Source: a virus. From it: a DNA stretch of 64,000 bases. Position 1 is the stretch's first letter, and each line of letters begins with the position of its first letter. The stretch is from positions 124,001 through 188,000 of the IMG/VR virus record IMGVR_UViG_3300027782_000032. The stretch is one strand, 5' to 3'. Shown here in pieces: positions 48,693-58,278 of this stretch. The notes beneath the pieces were generated by a model. The model was not told the origin of the DNA. It was given only the letters and a program-made list of their open reading frames with translations, and did no database searches. A program made the position numbers and the translations under genes.

Positions 48693-51181
48693 AGCTTGGT
48701 AGACCACTCATCCCAATTAATTGGGTCTATTACCCAGCAAGGTATTCTTGTGTCTGGATTGTTAGCGTAGTCTAGTATCGTCTTAGTAGCCAGTAGCGAT
48801 TGTGCCAGTCTACTGGGCTCTAGCAGCGGTATGTTGTGAGCTTTACATGCGTTAAAGAGCTCTCTGCATTCCATCCATATATATTCACCAAACTTGACTA
48901 CTCTTGTTGACTTACGCTTACAAGACTTTTCAAAGTAACCCATATTGATGAACTTACCACATAGAGCAGTGAACGAGTTGGTTATAGACTTGTTCAGGCT
49001 GTTTGATAAGTCTGAGTCTATCATGGTAGCTCCCATGATTAAGCCGTGAGTGGCTATCTTGTTTGCGTTGCACCAGTCTTCCAATGCATTAACTGTTTTG
49101 TGGATCAGATCGAATCCGGCTGTTTTATAACCGCACTTAGCCATCCAAGATAGAAAGTTTAGAGATAATTTGTTTAGTGCTGACTCTGTGTCTCTTGTTA
49201 TCTCTACAGCACTTGGCCTAAGGTATACCCATCTAGATATGGTTCTACAGCCAAGAAGCGCCATGTAGTCCATTGAAATTATGCAGTTTCTAGCCCCTGT
49301 AGCCTTTTCTACTCCAAGCCTTTGAATAGGCGCGTCAGGCTTATCTGGAGCTATCACTACAGGTAATGTGCTTTTGGTTTCGTCGGCTAGGGTCGTAGAT
49401 ATGACTGACTTGGTAAATACAGGGCCTGTAAGTTTATTCGTATAGCACCCCAGTTTATTTCCAATAAATTTAATATCTTCAAAAGATTCTGGGTCTACCC
49501 CTATACCTACTGTGCCTAGTCCTATCTTGCTAGCTATTGCGTTAGCCATGCAAGGTATTATTACAGCCCACACCAATGCCGATTTCTCATCTGACAGAGC
49601 TCCTTTTTCAAAGGCTGTCATAGGCTCGTTAATAAAGCATTCAGTTCCGTTAAGCTTCCTATAGGTGTTTATGTCTGTTATCTCGCCTTTTGAGCCTATT
49701 TCGAACTTGTAGAAGCTATACTCTATGTCTTGCTTCTCTGCTGCTATAGCTGTAAGTACTTCTCTATCAGGAGGCTTAGACATCAGAGCTATCTTTGCTG
49801 CTACTTTAGAGTATCTGTTGTTACACACAGGTAGCTGCATATCGTTTTTAATACAGAATGCTTTAAGCCACTTTGAAAAGTTTTGATCTATAGCTGTCAT
49901 GTTAGCTTTAAACGGAGCTTCTACTCCTCCACACTTTACCCTTCCTGTGTAGTAGTTCTTAGATCCCTCTATGGCTATCTTGTCTATTTTAAGAATAGCA
50001 TCGCACATTAGCTTTTCTTTGCAGTAGATTCCGTCTGGTCTTTCTTCGTAGCTAACTCCATCGTAGGTTACTCTTGCCCAGCCTACGTCCAGTGGAGACG
50101 TCTCCACTTTCTTCTTAACAACACCAGAGGCATGGACCTTAGCTATCCACTTTGAAGGACCCATCCATCCAGCTTCCCAAGACCCTGGGTTTTGAGATAC
50201 TCTTATAACCGAGCTAAAGGCTGATAGTGTTTCAGCTTTTTCACCTACTACTGTAATAACTTTGTTTTCAGAACTTAGCACTCTCCATGCATCCGACAGT
50301 CTTGATTCGTCTTCAGGTATGGCTAGTATTGGTGGAAAGCTGTTGTGCCTATCTACGTAGTCTAAGGCAAGCCTTACAGTATCTATCATGTCTCCGCTCA
50401 CAACTAAGTTATCATGGCTTGACCTTAAGGCTTCCTCTAGGAACAGCATTCCGCATTCATTGTCGTGAGGACCCCATAGTTTATAGGACATGTGCCTACA
50501 CACTACTCTTAGATCTGGGCTGGCAAGGTTTCCTATAATTACAAGCGTCTTTATTCTTCCTGGCATGTCAAAGGCTGGTATTACACATACTTCGTCCCAT
50601 CCTTCTCCTGTAAATGTTCGGTTGTTTCCTAGGTTTACGTGGTCATGCCCGTTGTTTGACATAGTAAGTGCTTTATCTACGTCTAACTTATTGCAAAATC
50701 CTACAAGAGTGCTTCCTAGCGCTTCCCAGTTATGCCCTATTTTTAGACCCATCTTAGCAGCTATAACCCTGTGGTCTGGTAGCATATTCTTGCTGTTTTC
50801 TTTACACTTCTCCCATAACTCAAGCACTTTGACTCTCATGCCTATTGTTCGTATTAGGTAGTCTTGAACCTTTTTACCGTAATTTGCTGGTGAGTCGTCT
50901 ATATCCCCGCTAGCCACTAACGCTGCAATAGCTTCGCTTACAGTTATTTTAAGCTTTCCAGCCATAAGCTCTATCATGTCTCCAGACTTGCGGCATGACT
51001 TACAGTAAAACCATTGTCCTGTTGTGGAGTAATCGTCATATATGGTAAGATTGCTTGGGCAGAAAGCGCACGGTATTTCAATTGGTAGCGCGCTGCTACT
51101 GGGTTTGATGTTTAGAATAGACATCACCTTGTTCCAACTAACACCGGCATGGAAGTTTAAACTAATCGGAGTATTTGCCAT
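48689..51181 (-). CDS. CHC2-type zinc-finger protein, primase-like, 830 aa
   Basis: Residues 36-75 (IPCAFCPSNLTIYDDY, YCKSCRKSGDMIELMAGK, then SEAIAAL) match the CHC2 zinc finger of DnaG-type primases, including the 'GD-I' and 'EA' ends. A TOPRIM-like stretch may follow (FDMPGRIKTLVIIG and LVVSGDMIDTVRLALDYV). The remaining 500 residues have no motif I can name. A separate full primase exists at 17011, so this is a second, diverged primase-type protein. The ATG at 51181 overlaps the plus-strand start at 51180 (shared CATG); a TTG at 51235 is unlikely. One palindrome copy lies in it. Confidence 0.6.
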   Translation of the reverse strand: MANTPISLNFHAGVSWNKVMSILNIKPSSSALPIEIPCAFCPSNLTIYDDYSTTGQWFYCKSCRKSGDMIELMAGKLKITVSEAIAALVASGDIDDSPANYGKKVQDYLIRTIGMRVKVLELWEKCKENSKNMLPDHRVIAAKMGLKIGHNWEALGSTLVGFCNKLDVDKALTMSNNGHDHVNLGNNRTFTGEGWDEVCVIPAFDMPGRIKTLVIIGNLASPDLRVVCRHMSYKLWGPHDNECGMLFLEEALRSSHDNLVVSGDMIDTVRLALDYVDRHNSFPPILAIPEDESRLSDAWRVLSSENKVITVVGEKAETLSAFSSVIRVSQNPGSWEAGWMGPSKWIAKVHASGVVKKKVETSPLDVGWARVTYDGVSYEERPDGIYCKEKLMCDAILKIDKIAIEGSKNYYTGRVKCGGVEAPFKANMTAIDQNFSKWLKAFCIKNDMQLPVCNNRYSKVAAKIALMSKPPDREVLTAIAAEKQDIEYSFYKFEIGSKGEITDINTYRKLNGTECFINEPMTAFEKGALSDEKSALVWAVIIPCMANAIASKIGLGTVGIGVDPESFEDIKFIGNKLGCYTNKLTGPVFTKSVISTTLADETKSTLPVVIAPDKPDAPIQRLGVEKATGARNCIISMDYMALLGCRTISRWVYLRPSAVEITRDTESALNKLSLNFLSWMAKCGYKTAGFDLIHKTVNALEDWCNANKIATHGLIMGATMIDSDLSNSLNKSITNSFTALCGKFINMGYFEKSCKRKSTRVVKFGEYIWMECRELFNACKAHNIPLLEPSRLAQSLLATKTILDYANNPDTRIPCWVIDPINWDEWSTKL
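50093..50106. repeat. dispersed 14-bp palindrome, copy 6
   Basis: TGGAGACGTCTCCA, extended to AGTGGAGACGTCTCCACT (50091-50108), encoding VETSP in the CHC2 protein. Confidence 0.95.
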
Positions 51182-52298
51182 GATCTTAGACCAATCTAAT
51201 GATGGAGCTGGAGTAGGGTTGCATAGTATGACCAAGCTTTACGAAGTTCCTGAGTTTGTTAAGTCAGCTTCTACGTCGGACATTACAGGACAAGGAGGCA
51301 ACCTAGCTCCTAACGTTTATGGCGACACTAGGACTTTAAAGTTCCCATGCCACAGCTCACCTGCAACGTACGTTTCAATGTCTTACTTTTTAGACCAAGA
51401 ACAGTCTCTTGGCAAGGTGGCTTCTGTAATCAAGTCACGAATACTTAAAGCTGCTGACTACTTTGGAATCCGAGCAGACGTCGATAGCCTTGTAGAAAAG
51501 CACGCAGCTCTCAGGACACATTCTGAGAACGACCTGTCTGACTCTGACTTCGCTATGGTAGTTAACTTTGAAGACGGTAACAAGTCTAGAAGCTACCCTT
51601 TGCGTAACTCTGGCGAAGTTAAAGCTGCAGCTGATTGGATTGAAAAGTTTGCTGGAGACATAAACTTCCATGATAGAAAGATTATATCTAGCAAGATATT
51701 AGACAAAGCTTCCGAGTATGGAGTCAAGTTGGACAACGATGATACGTTGAATAAGTTAGCAGCCAATGGCTTAGTGTCTAGGACTAAAGCCGCCAGCATG
51801 CTATTTGACAGAGCTAAGGCTCTTAAGACATTAAAGAAAGACTCAGACATACAGACTATGCTAGCAAAGACAGCTCAGCACGTATTAGAGTCTACTGATG
51901 CTGATTTAGATAAAGCAGCTTCAATTATAGAATCTGTAGATAAAGAGTATAAGCTTAAGTCTCTAGGTTCTTATTCTGACCTTTATTCTTTGTCTATTAA
52001 GAAAGCTTCAGAAACTTTAGACAGCCATGTTCAGCTTACTAACGGATCTGTATATAAAAAGGCCGCACTTGAATCTATAGCTCTAGATGAGTTAAGGAGC
52101 GTTTTCGGTGAAGAATTCACTGATAGGGTTTCAAGCGGCGGCCTCTTGGTGGACTCTGAGAAACTAGCAGAAGAGCTTACAACACTTCCTAGGAAGGATG
52201 CAGGCTTATTTGATAAGCTTGTAGACAGCCTTGGTGTAAAGACTGCCTACAAGAAAGCATCTTTCGATGCTATAAGAGTTGAAGACTTTATTCGGTAG
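51180..52298 (+). CDS. hypothetical phage protein, 372 aa, virion-type
   Basis: The function is unknown. The ATG at 51180 starts MILDQSNDGAGVG; the ATG at 51229 (MTKLYEVPEF) has GGAGTAGGG upstream and may be the true start. The body is helical with many Lys/Ala repeats (KAASIIESVDKEYKLKSLG). The repeated 'A-YFGI' type helices and the plus-strand position near the terminase suggest a structural or scaffold role; this is inference. It converges on the CobT-like gene with 11 bases of overlap. Confidence 0.58.
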   Translation: MILDQSNDGAGVGLHSMTKLYEVPEFVKSASTSDITGQGGNLAPNVYGDTRTLKFPCHSSPATYVSMSYFLDQEQSLGKVASVIKSRILKAADYFGIRADVDSLVEKHAALRTHSENDLSDSDFAMVVNFEDGNKSRSYPLRNSGEVKAAADWIEKFAGDINFHDRKIISSKILDKASEYGVKLDNDDTLNKLAANGLVSRTKAASMLFDRAKALKTLKKDSDIQTMLAKTAQHVLESTDADLDKAASIIESVDKEYKLKSLGSYSDLYSLSIKKASETLDSHVQLTNGSVYKKAALESIALDELRSVFGEEFTDRVSSGGLLVDSEKLAEELTTLPRKDAGLFDKLVDSLGVKTAYKKASFDAIRVEDFIR

Positions 52299-54279
52299 AA
52301 TCAGCAAGCTGATTCAAGAACCTAGATAGATAGCCTATACTGGACTTAACATCACTGATGATGATGTTATTACCAGGGCCATACATCTTGTCTCCAAGTG
52401 CAGCAGGATAAGCGTTAGCTACTCCGATTGCGTATGTCTCAACGCCAAATCTAGCTCTGGCGTCTTTCCTACACATATTAACATGCTCATGAGCAGAGTC
52501 GCCTCCGTAATTAGATCCGTTAGGTTGACCGTCAGAGATGACGATCATAACCTTACGTTTGTAATCAGGTCTTGATTCCTGCAAGTGCTTAGCTGCGTGC
52601 CACACAGAATAACCATCAAGGTTATTACCATGACCACACATCTTTAGGATGTTGTCAAGCGGTACGCTAGCATCTAGCTCATCGTATATAAGACGCATGT
52701 TCATCTCGTCAGAAGAACATACGCCCATATTATGCGCTTCACGAGATGACTCTTGAGCGCTGAAGCCTACTACAGTTAGGTCTACGTCTTTGATACCTTT
52801 ACACAGCTTGGCAAGAATATAGGCAACCTCTGCGGCTTCCCTTATCCTTGACGAGTTGTTTCCGGTCTCGTTCTTCATAGAACCAGATTGATCTACAAGA
52901 AGGCAGATAGCTGTCTTATCTGAGTCACAGTGACTTCTACGGTAAAACACTGTGTCTAAGTCCATACCTATTTTGTATAGGCTGTTTGAGTGCAGCCTAC
53001 CTGAGTTGTATCCAAATATCTTTTTGGATGCCTCTTTAGATTTGAAGCTAAACGAATCTCTAAGCCTTTCTGTAAATGCTTCTATCATTTGAATCCTAGC
53101 AGCGTCAAAGTATTTGGCGTTCTCGTTCTTGCTATCAGGAGGAACCCACACAGCCTTGATTGACAGACCTCCACCTCCGATACCACAAACTATTGGAACC
53201 CCTGGAGGAGAGATAGTGTCTTTCAACTCTGACGTTTTATCACCAGATATTGCATCTATTGAAGAAGCGTCAAAACAACTAGAGTTGCCTACTTTAGCAA
53301 GGCCGAATAGGCTCTCGTCTATTCCTGAGAACTTATCAGCACCTTTCTTTGGCAGAACAGGAGCTGGCTTTGAGCTTTCTTCTATTAAGCCTTCTTTGCT
53401 TAGTATGTTGACCATCTCTTCAGATGGGTCAGTCTCCTCTTGTTCTTCAGGAGCTACGTCGTATAGCTTTCTAAAGAGCTTAACTACCTCCTCTGCTAGG
53501 TACCACCTATCCTTAGGAGTTCTTACACTAGCTAGCCCTTCAGCTATAGCCATCTTACCTTCGTTGTAGCAACTTGGGATTTTGATGGGATCATGGCTGT
53601 GATACAAGTTCCACGCTAGACCTTTGACAAACGCTTTACTAGACGTTTTGCTTTCAGGTCCAGAACCATCGTGGTTCTTTAGCAGTTGCTTAATAACCTT
53701 TGAAGTTACTACGCTACTTGCTATTGAGTAGTTATCAAAGTATGGCTTGAAACCTCTCCAATCGTTGATAACATCTCCCCTAGCTATGGCAAACTCAATA
53801 GCCGACCATACGGATTTGACGTCCATATCATCGCTTCTAATAAACTCTTGGTAGGTGTCGTTGTCTATCTGCCTTTTGAGCTGCGCTGCCATCATAACTT
53901 GGCCGCACAAACTGTCTACAACGTCATCTTCTGTAACGCCACCGTCTGCCTTGACCAAGTCGTCAGGGCTGATGTAAATGGTGTTGTCACTGATTGTATT
54001 AACGTCAGTGCCGTCACTAAACTTAACTGAGAGCTTTCTCTCGTTCTCGTCACCTGAGTTCAGAATGACGTTAGCCGAACGACCTATAGCGCGTAAACCA
54101 TCCTCGCATACCTTTTTAGCTTTATCCTGAGGGCTCTGAACTAGAGCCGTCGACGTATAACTTGTGTATGAATTGTAGTCATACCCACCATACAAATCGT
54201 CATTCCACGACTTCCAGTAGCTTTTTCTACCATAGTCAGCTCTGTATGCTGGATCATTGAACCATTCTTTGAATCCCAT
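52288..54279 (-). CDS. CobT-like von Willebrand A domain protein, 663 aa
   Basis: The C-terminal half is a VWA domain: TAICLLVDQSGSM (near 455-468) is the MIDAS DxSxS loop, with HGNNLDG and VMIVISDGQPNGS supplying the other metal ligands. In bacteria CobT pairs with a CobS AAA+ ATPase to insert cobalt; related MoxR-VWA pairs act as chaperones. The AAA+ partner gene is directly upstream. No cobalamin genes are nearby, so a chelatase role is unlikely and a chaperone or remodelling role more so. The ATG follows GGAGG, with a GC-rich hairpin before it. Confidence 0.82.
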   Translation of the reverse strand: MGFKEWFNDPAYRADYGRKSYWKSWNDDLYGGYDYNSYTSYTSTALVQSPQDKAKKVCEDGLRAIGRSANVILNSGDENERKLSVKFSDGTDVNTISDNTIYISPDDLVKADGGVTEDDVVDSLCGQVMMAAQLKRQIDNDTYQEFIRSDDMDVKSVWSAIEFAIARGDVINDWRGFKPYFDNYSIASSVVTSKVIKQLLKNHDGSGPESKTSSKAFVKGLAWNLYHSHDPIKIPSCYNEGKMAIAEGLASVRTPKDRWYLAEEVVKLFRKLYDVAPEEQEETDPSEEMVNILSKEGLIEESSKPAPVLPKKGADKFSGIDESLFGLAKVGNSSCFDASSIDAISGDKTSELKDTISPPGVPIVCGIGGGGLSIKAVWVPPDSKNENAKYFDAARIQMIEAFTERLRDSFSFKSKEASKKIFGYNSGRLHSNSLYKIGMDLDTVFYRRSHCDSDKTAICLLVDQSGSMKNETGNNSSRIREAAEVAYILAKLCKGIKDVDLTVVGFSAQESSREAHNMGVCSSDEMNMRLIYDELDASVPLDNILKMCGHGNNLDGYSVWHAAKHLQESRPDYKRKVMIVISDGQPNGSNYGGDSAHEHVNMCRKDARARFGVETYAIGVANAYPAALGDKMYGPGNNIIISDVKSSIGYLSRFLNQLADSTE

Positions 54280-54292
54280 AATAATACCTCCA

Positions 54293-54318
54293 AGGACGGC
54301 GATATAAACCGCCGTCCT
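54293..54318 (-). other. 9-bp GC-rich hairpin before a ribosome binding site
   Basis: AGGACGGCG and its complement flank eight bases; TGGAGG of the CobT-like gene follows at once. Without a T-run it is more likely an mRNA processing or stability element than a terminator. Confidence 0.55.
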
Positions 54319-54333
54319 GCCTTAATTAAAACC

Positions 54334-55332
54334 CTAGAAGCTTGACACAAGATCGCTAGCGGTAGCGGCCTTAGCCGTATCACCATCGATTGATCCAAAC
54401 TTACCTTTCAGCATTTCTAGAACCTGAGCCCTCTCAGAGTCTGCACCTGTACCTGCGCTGAAGTGATTGATAAGAGAAAAGCGAAGAGTCTTAACACCCC
54501 CACGCGTGAACTTACGAGCTGCGTTTAACAGCTCACGCGTGGAAACTGTGTGAGTGAACACGCTATCTATACCTTTTGCCTTACGGCGGATAGTATCGGC
54601 AATGTCCACTAGTTTAGTGGCGTTATCCACACTGATGTTAGTTCTCTTAACTAGCAGCTCGATCTCGTCTACCTTTGACAGGTAAGTGAGCTCTACAACA
54701 TCGCTGAAGCGAGCACGTAGCGCTCTGTCTAACTTGATTGTACCGGTGTAAGCGGCACCCTCGTTCATAGTTGCGAACCAAACCAAGCCACCGCCGTCCC
54801 TAAGTATTGGTGATGGTTTGCGGTCCTGAATAAAGGTAGACCGATTGGTATCGAGCAACGGTAACAACACGTTCAGCACCTCGGGTGCCGCCCTGTTGAT
54901 CTCGTCTAACAATATGACGTGGTTACCGGCAGATACAACCCTATCGAATGGAGATTCTTGCCAAGACATATTACCGCCTTTGAGGTCGAAGTGTCCGAAC
55001 CACTGCTGCGCCTCCGTTACGTTAGCACAATCCATTTTTAGTAATGGTAGCTTATGCATAGCAGCGAACTGCTTTGCAAACTCGGTCTTACCGCAGCCGG
55101 TTGGACCTACCAAAATAACGTTTTGGCTCTCAGACTTACGCTCCTCTTGGAGCACCTCAAACAATTCTTTTGTATCCTTTGGCATGACATACGTCGAGTC
55201 CAGTTCCGGCACGAATGTACCAGTTCTATAGCTGAAACTTGTTTCTTCTGACCTCATATCTACTGAACTCCTTAAACCATTGAAACCCATTTCGTCCACA
55301 TTTTTACCAGCTTGCTTTGGTTGATTAATCAC
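54334..55332 (-). CDS. MoxR/CobS-like AAA+ ATPase, 332 aa
   Basis: Walker A GPTGCGKTE (near 77), Walker B HVILLDEINRA (near 134) and the sensor block VWFATMNEG are the MoxR/CobS arrangement. Later RARFSDVVELTYL fits the arginine finger and lid. It should form a ring that works with the VWA protein encoded next to it. The start is GTG at 55332 with GAGGAG seven bases upstream, overlapping the stop of the gene before it by eight bases; an ATG further upstream is less likely. Confidence 0.85.
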   Translation of the reverse strand: MINQPKQAGKNVDEMGFNGLRSSVDMRSEETSFSYRTGTFVPELDSTYVMPKDTKELFEVLQEERKSESQNVILVGPTGCGKTEFAKQFAAMHKLPLLKMDCANVTEAQQWFGHFDLKGGNMSWQESPFDRVVSAGNHVILLDEINRAAPEVLNVLLPLLDTNRSTFIQDRKPSPILRDGGGLVWFATMNEGAAYTGTIKLDRALRARFSDVVELTYLSKVDEIELLVKRTNISVDNATKLVDIADTIRRKAKGIDSVFTHTVSTRELLNAARKFTRGGVKTLRFSLINHFSAGTGADSERAQVLEMLKGKFGSIDGDTAKAATASDLVSSF

Positions 55333-55669
55333 AATAATTCTCCTCATCGAATTGGCCAAACAGATCAACATAGTCTTCCTCTACCACATCTATGGCAAAG
55401 GATGGAAGGCACGCTAACGTAGCGGCCTCCTTTTTTGATAGTAAACTCTTATCAATATAAGGCTCCATCAATAGCCGAAAGTACCTATCTACAACTTTCT
55501 TGTTGATAGTACTGCAAGGTATAGCTTTAGTCATATCCCAGCTAACTGAACCTAGTAACTTAGCTGGTATACTTTTTATACTTTTTAATTGTAGGGCACT
55601 TAACGTCTTTATGAACCTATTCTTTATAGCCTTATTATTGAATTGAAGTACTTGCTCCGTGCTTAACAT
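55325..55669 (-). CDS. hypothetical protein, 114 aa
   Basis: Small helical protein with no motif I can name (LSTEQVLQFNNKAIKNRFIK). AAAGGAGGTGCT precedes the ATG. Its 3' end supplies the ribosome binding site of the MoxR-like gene, and the two are translated in coupled fashion, so a link to the AAA+/VWA pair is possible. Confidence 0.6.
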   Translation of the reverse strand: MLSTEQVLQFNNKAIKNRFIKTLSALQLKSIKSIPAKLLGSVSWDMTKAIPCSTINKKVVDRYFRLLMEPYIDKSLLSKKEAATLACLPSFAIDVVEEDYVDLFGQFDEENYCD

Positions 55670-55680
55670 AGCACCTCCTT

Positions 55681-55875
55681 TTAATACTTTCTAAAATCAT
55701 AGTAAAGTAGAGGGTCTAATTGCCTAGAACAAGATACTATCTTGCCGTTTTTATTCTTAAGAACTGCCGACTCATTAGTCTGCATTTCTATAGTGAACCT
55801 TTTCTTTAGCTCCTCTAAGCTAAGTACGTTTTTTATTCCGTACTTAGCTTCAAGGTATTCTCTAGGGGCACCCAT
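55681..55875 (-). CDS. hypothetical protein, 64 aa
   Basis: Short protein beginning MGAPREYLEAKYGIKNVLSL and ending QLDPLLYYDFRKY. TAGGAGGATCCAAA precedes the ATG. It is 11 bases from each neighbour. Function unknown. Confidence 0.58.
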   Translation of the reverse strand: MGAPREYLEAKYGIKNVLSLEELKKRFTIEMQTNESAVLKNKNGKIVSCSRQLDPLLYYDFRKY

Positions 55876-55886
55876 TTTGGATCCTC

Positions 55887-56762
55887 CTAGTTCTCAGAGA
55901 ATTTTATACGATTTACTGGCTTCACTTTGTGAGCAGTCAAAGGCTTATCTTCTTTATCATTATTAAGATTAAATCCTTGTTTCTTAGCAGTCTTCTCTAT
56001 TAACCTTTTGACCCACCTATCGTGAGCCGACTTGCTTCTGAACGAAGCTTTAGGTTCTTCTTCTATTCTTCCTTTCTTTGACACCCTGAAGTAATTTACT
56101 TCGTATATCTCTCCGTGAATGAAAAGGGTGCACGCAACTAAGTTGGCAATTTCCAACTTACGTATTTCCACAGCTGAAGCTGATGAATCAACTCCCTTCT
56201 TTACGAAATTATCCATATCACTAATTTGGGGATTTTCGTCATCAAGCTGTATGCATGTAGTTTTGACAGTAGCTACGTCGTTTTCACACGTAAATTCTAC
56301 CAATACTGAATCAGGCCTTCCGCCTTTTCTTTTGCTAAGTCCCATGTATTCAGGGAATACTTGAGACCTGAAGAATGCTCTAGTCCAAATTCTCAAGCTT
56401 TTTCTTTTTGAGAATATTGAATCTATAGAGGTATCTACTTCTTTTCCGTTTACAATGGAAGTTATATCTTCATTTGACACAGTGATTACTTTTACACAGG
56501 TTTTAATTTCTTTTTTATTACTATCTGCCTTAGCCTTATCTGCTTTAAGAAACCCTGAAAATATCTCTTCCGGTGCTATTTTGTACTTCTTGATATCTTC
56601 CTTCATTGACTCCATCTTAGCGTATATGTCGCTCTCAGAATTATGGAGCATTACTATAAGTTCTGGCGTAGAAACGCCCTTCTTTCTTAAATCTTTTACA
56701 GCGTCATCTATTATAGCTATCAGTTTAGCCACTACTTCTTCACGTTCATAATCGTTATCCAT
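55887..56762 (-). CDS. hypothetical protein, 291 aa
   Basis: The start is the ATG at 56762 (MDNDYEREEVVAKLIAI), after GAAGGAGATAAAA; a longer reading is not supported. The first half is helical and charged, the second has a beta-rich section (SVLVEFTCENDVATVKTTCI). Function unknown. The start overlaps the end of the upstream gene by eight bases. Confidence 0.6.
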   Translation of the reverse strand: MDNDYEREEVVAKLIAIIDDAVKDLRKKGVSTPELIVMLHNSESDIYAKMESMKEDIKKYKIAPEEIFSGFLKADKAKADSNKKEIKTCVKVITVSNEDITSIVNGKEVDTSIDSIFSKRKSLRIWTRAFFRSQVFPEYMGLSKRKGGRPDSVLVEFTCENDVATVKTTCIQLDDENPQISDMDNFVKKGVDSSASAVEIRKLEIANLVACTLFIHGEIYEVNYFRVSKKGRIEEEPKASFRSKSAHDRWVKRLIEKTAKKQGFNLNNDKEDKPLTAHKVKPVNRIKFSEN

Positions 56763-57381
56763 TTTTATCTCCTTCATAACTGTTAGGACCTGACAACGCA
56801 AACACTAGATCAGAAACATACATCCACATTTCTTGAAGATACTGAGCGTACCTTTCAGAGTTGATGTGTGGCCATTCAACCTTTGTAGCTCGCACCTCAC
56901 CGCACTTACTGGTTGATATCTGAAACGAGTAGTCATAGCACTTAGCCTCTACGTCTACTTTAAGCTTAGGCGCTATTTTGGATGTTGTATTCTCTATGGT
57001 TTTATAGATACTGTCTTTTAACGGAATTAAAGGACTCAAAAGAATTATGTAGCTTAAGATACCGTTTAATGGATCGTAAGACCCAAATATGCTAAAGCTT
57101 ATCGCTCTATGCCCTACTACAGGGTGCACCGTAATGCCGCCTAAGTTGACTTCTCCTTGAAAACCTTTCCCTGTCATTTCAAACAGATCTAGACTTATAG
57201 CTCTATGAACTTTTGTTTGCAAAGGGTGCAAAGCATCTGCAGTCTCTTTTGCCCACCTGACAAACTTAGGTATCAGCCTGTCTTTTGCAAACCCTACCCT
57301 TACTTCTATAAGTGCGTTTTCTTCAGCGTCTTCACCGCGCTTGCGCACAGCTTCAGCTATAGCTTCTGCTACGTTGCTCAT
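56755..57381 (-). CDS. hypothetical protein, 208 aa
   Basis: Unknown function. The sequence has a helical N-terminus and then mixed strands (GFQGEVNLGGITVHPVVGHR). AAAGGAGAAAAA precedes the ATG. The 90 bases upstream hold a leader without a recognisable gene. Confidence 0.6.
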   Translation of the reverse strand: MSNVAEAIAEAVRKRGEDAEENALIEVRVGFAKDRLIPKFVRWAKETADALHPLQTKVHRAISLDLFEMTGKGFQGEVNLGGITVHPVVGHRAISFSIFGSYDPLNGILSYIILLSPLIPLKDSIYKTIENTTSKIAPKLKVDVEAKCYDYSFQISTSKCGEVRATKVEWPHINSERYAQYLQEMWMYVSDLVFALSGPNSYEGDKNG

Positions 57382-57471
57382 TTTTTCTCCTTTACTTAGG
57401 TGTAAAAATACAAAGCTACATCACCGTCTGGCGACTCTATGTCTAATGTATTTCTTATAGCGACGTGTCTA

Positions 57472-58278
57472 TCAAACTACGTTGGTTACCAAGTAGTTGT
57501 TTATGTCGAACGAAGTGTCTTTAAACGGCTTCAGTTCTCTTTCTCCAGCCTTACTACTACCTACTAATCTAACCGCTGGAAGGTTATCTGGATGAAAGTA
57601 GCCTATAGAATAGGCTCTGTTCATTTTGTATATGTTAGTGTTAATAAAGTTAATTACTGAATACATGGATCCAGAGTTGTGACCTCTACTATTGAAATGA
57701 TTAATTATGTCTTCTTCTGATTTACTATTAATACCTATCTCATTAAAGTTTTTATTAAGGTAAAAAGTAGGATTAAACGATCCGTTAGTAGCTACTAAAG
57801 CTTTGTCAAACAGCGACCGTTCACTGTCGGTGAATTCCATAGTAAGATCATTAAGCTCTTCCATAAACTCACCCTGTATAATAGGGTCTAACATAGCTCC
57901 AACGTTGTAATTAGCCCTGTGGTCTATTAAATCATTAGGGCACCGGAAGTGAAACGAAATCTTATATTTGCATCTTCCAAGGTTTGTAGCGCCACTAGCA
58001 TCTGCTATGTATGTTTCAGTTGTACGTTTTTCGCTTATTAGAGCTGCGACGAATGGTACTACTTCCTCTTTAAACAAATCGTAAGCTTTAGAAAACACGC
58101 TGGCACTATTGAAGTACATATCAAACTCATAGTAAGCCTTGTGAAGCTTTGAAACGTCTACTAGCTCGTACAAGCTGTATGTGTTTCTTATGGTTAAATG
58201 CTTGTAAGCTTCATCTGTCGTAAGCTCTAGGACTTCTGAATTTAAAGGGATGGTTCTCCCAAACTTCAGTTTAATCAC
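57472..58278 (-). CDS. hypothetical protein, 268 aa, GTG start
   Basis: Unknown function. The GTG at 58278 overlaps the preceding TGA (GTGA) and has GGAGATAAGC upstream. The protein begins with beta strands (MIKLKFGRTIPLNSEVLELT, with M read from GTG) and has an Asn/Phe-rich C-terminal half. No catalytic motif seen. Confidence 0.6.
   Translation of the reverse strand: MIKLKFGRTIPLNSEVLELTTDEAYKHLTIRNTYSLYELVDVSKLHKAYYEFDMYFNSASVFSKAYDLFKEEVVPFVAALISEKRTTETYIADASGATNLGRCKYKISFHFRCPNDLIDHRANYNVGAMLDPIIQGEFMEELNDLTMEFTDSERSLFDKALVATNGSFNPTFYLNKNFNEIGINSKSEEDIINHFNSRGHNSGSMYSVINFINTNIYKMNRAYSIGYFHPDNLPAVRLVGSSKAGERELKPFKDTSFDINNYLVTNVV

Noticed and set aside
57382-57471. Small gene in the 90-base spacer
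   Set aside because: The open frame has no usable start; a TAG precedes it directly.
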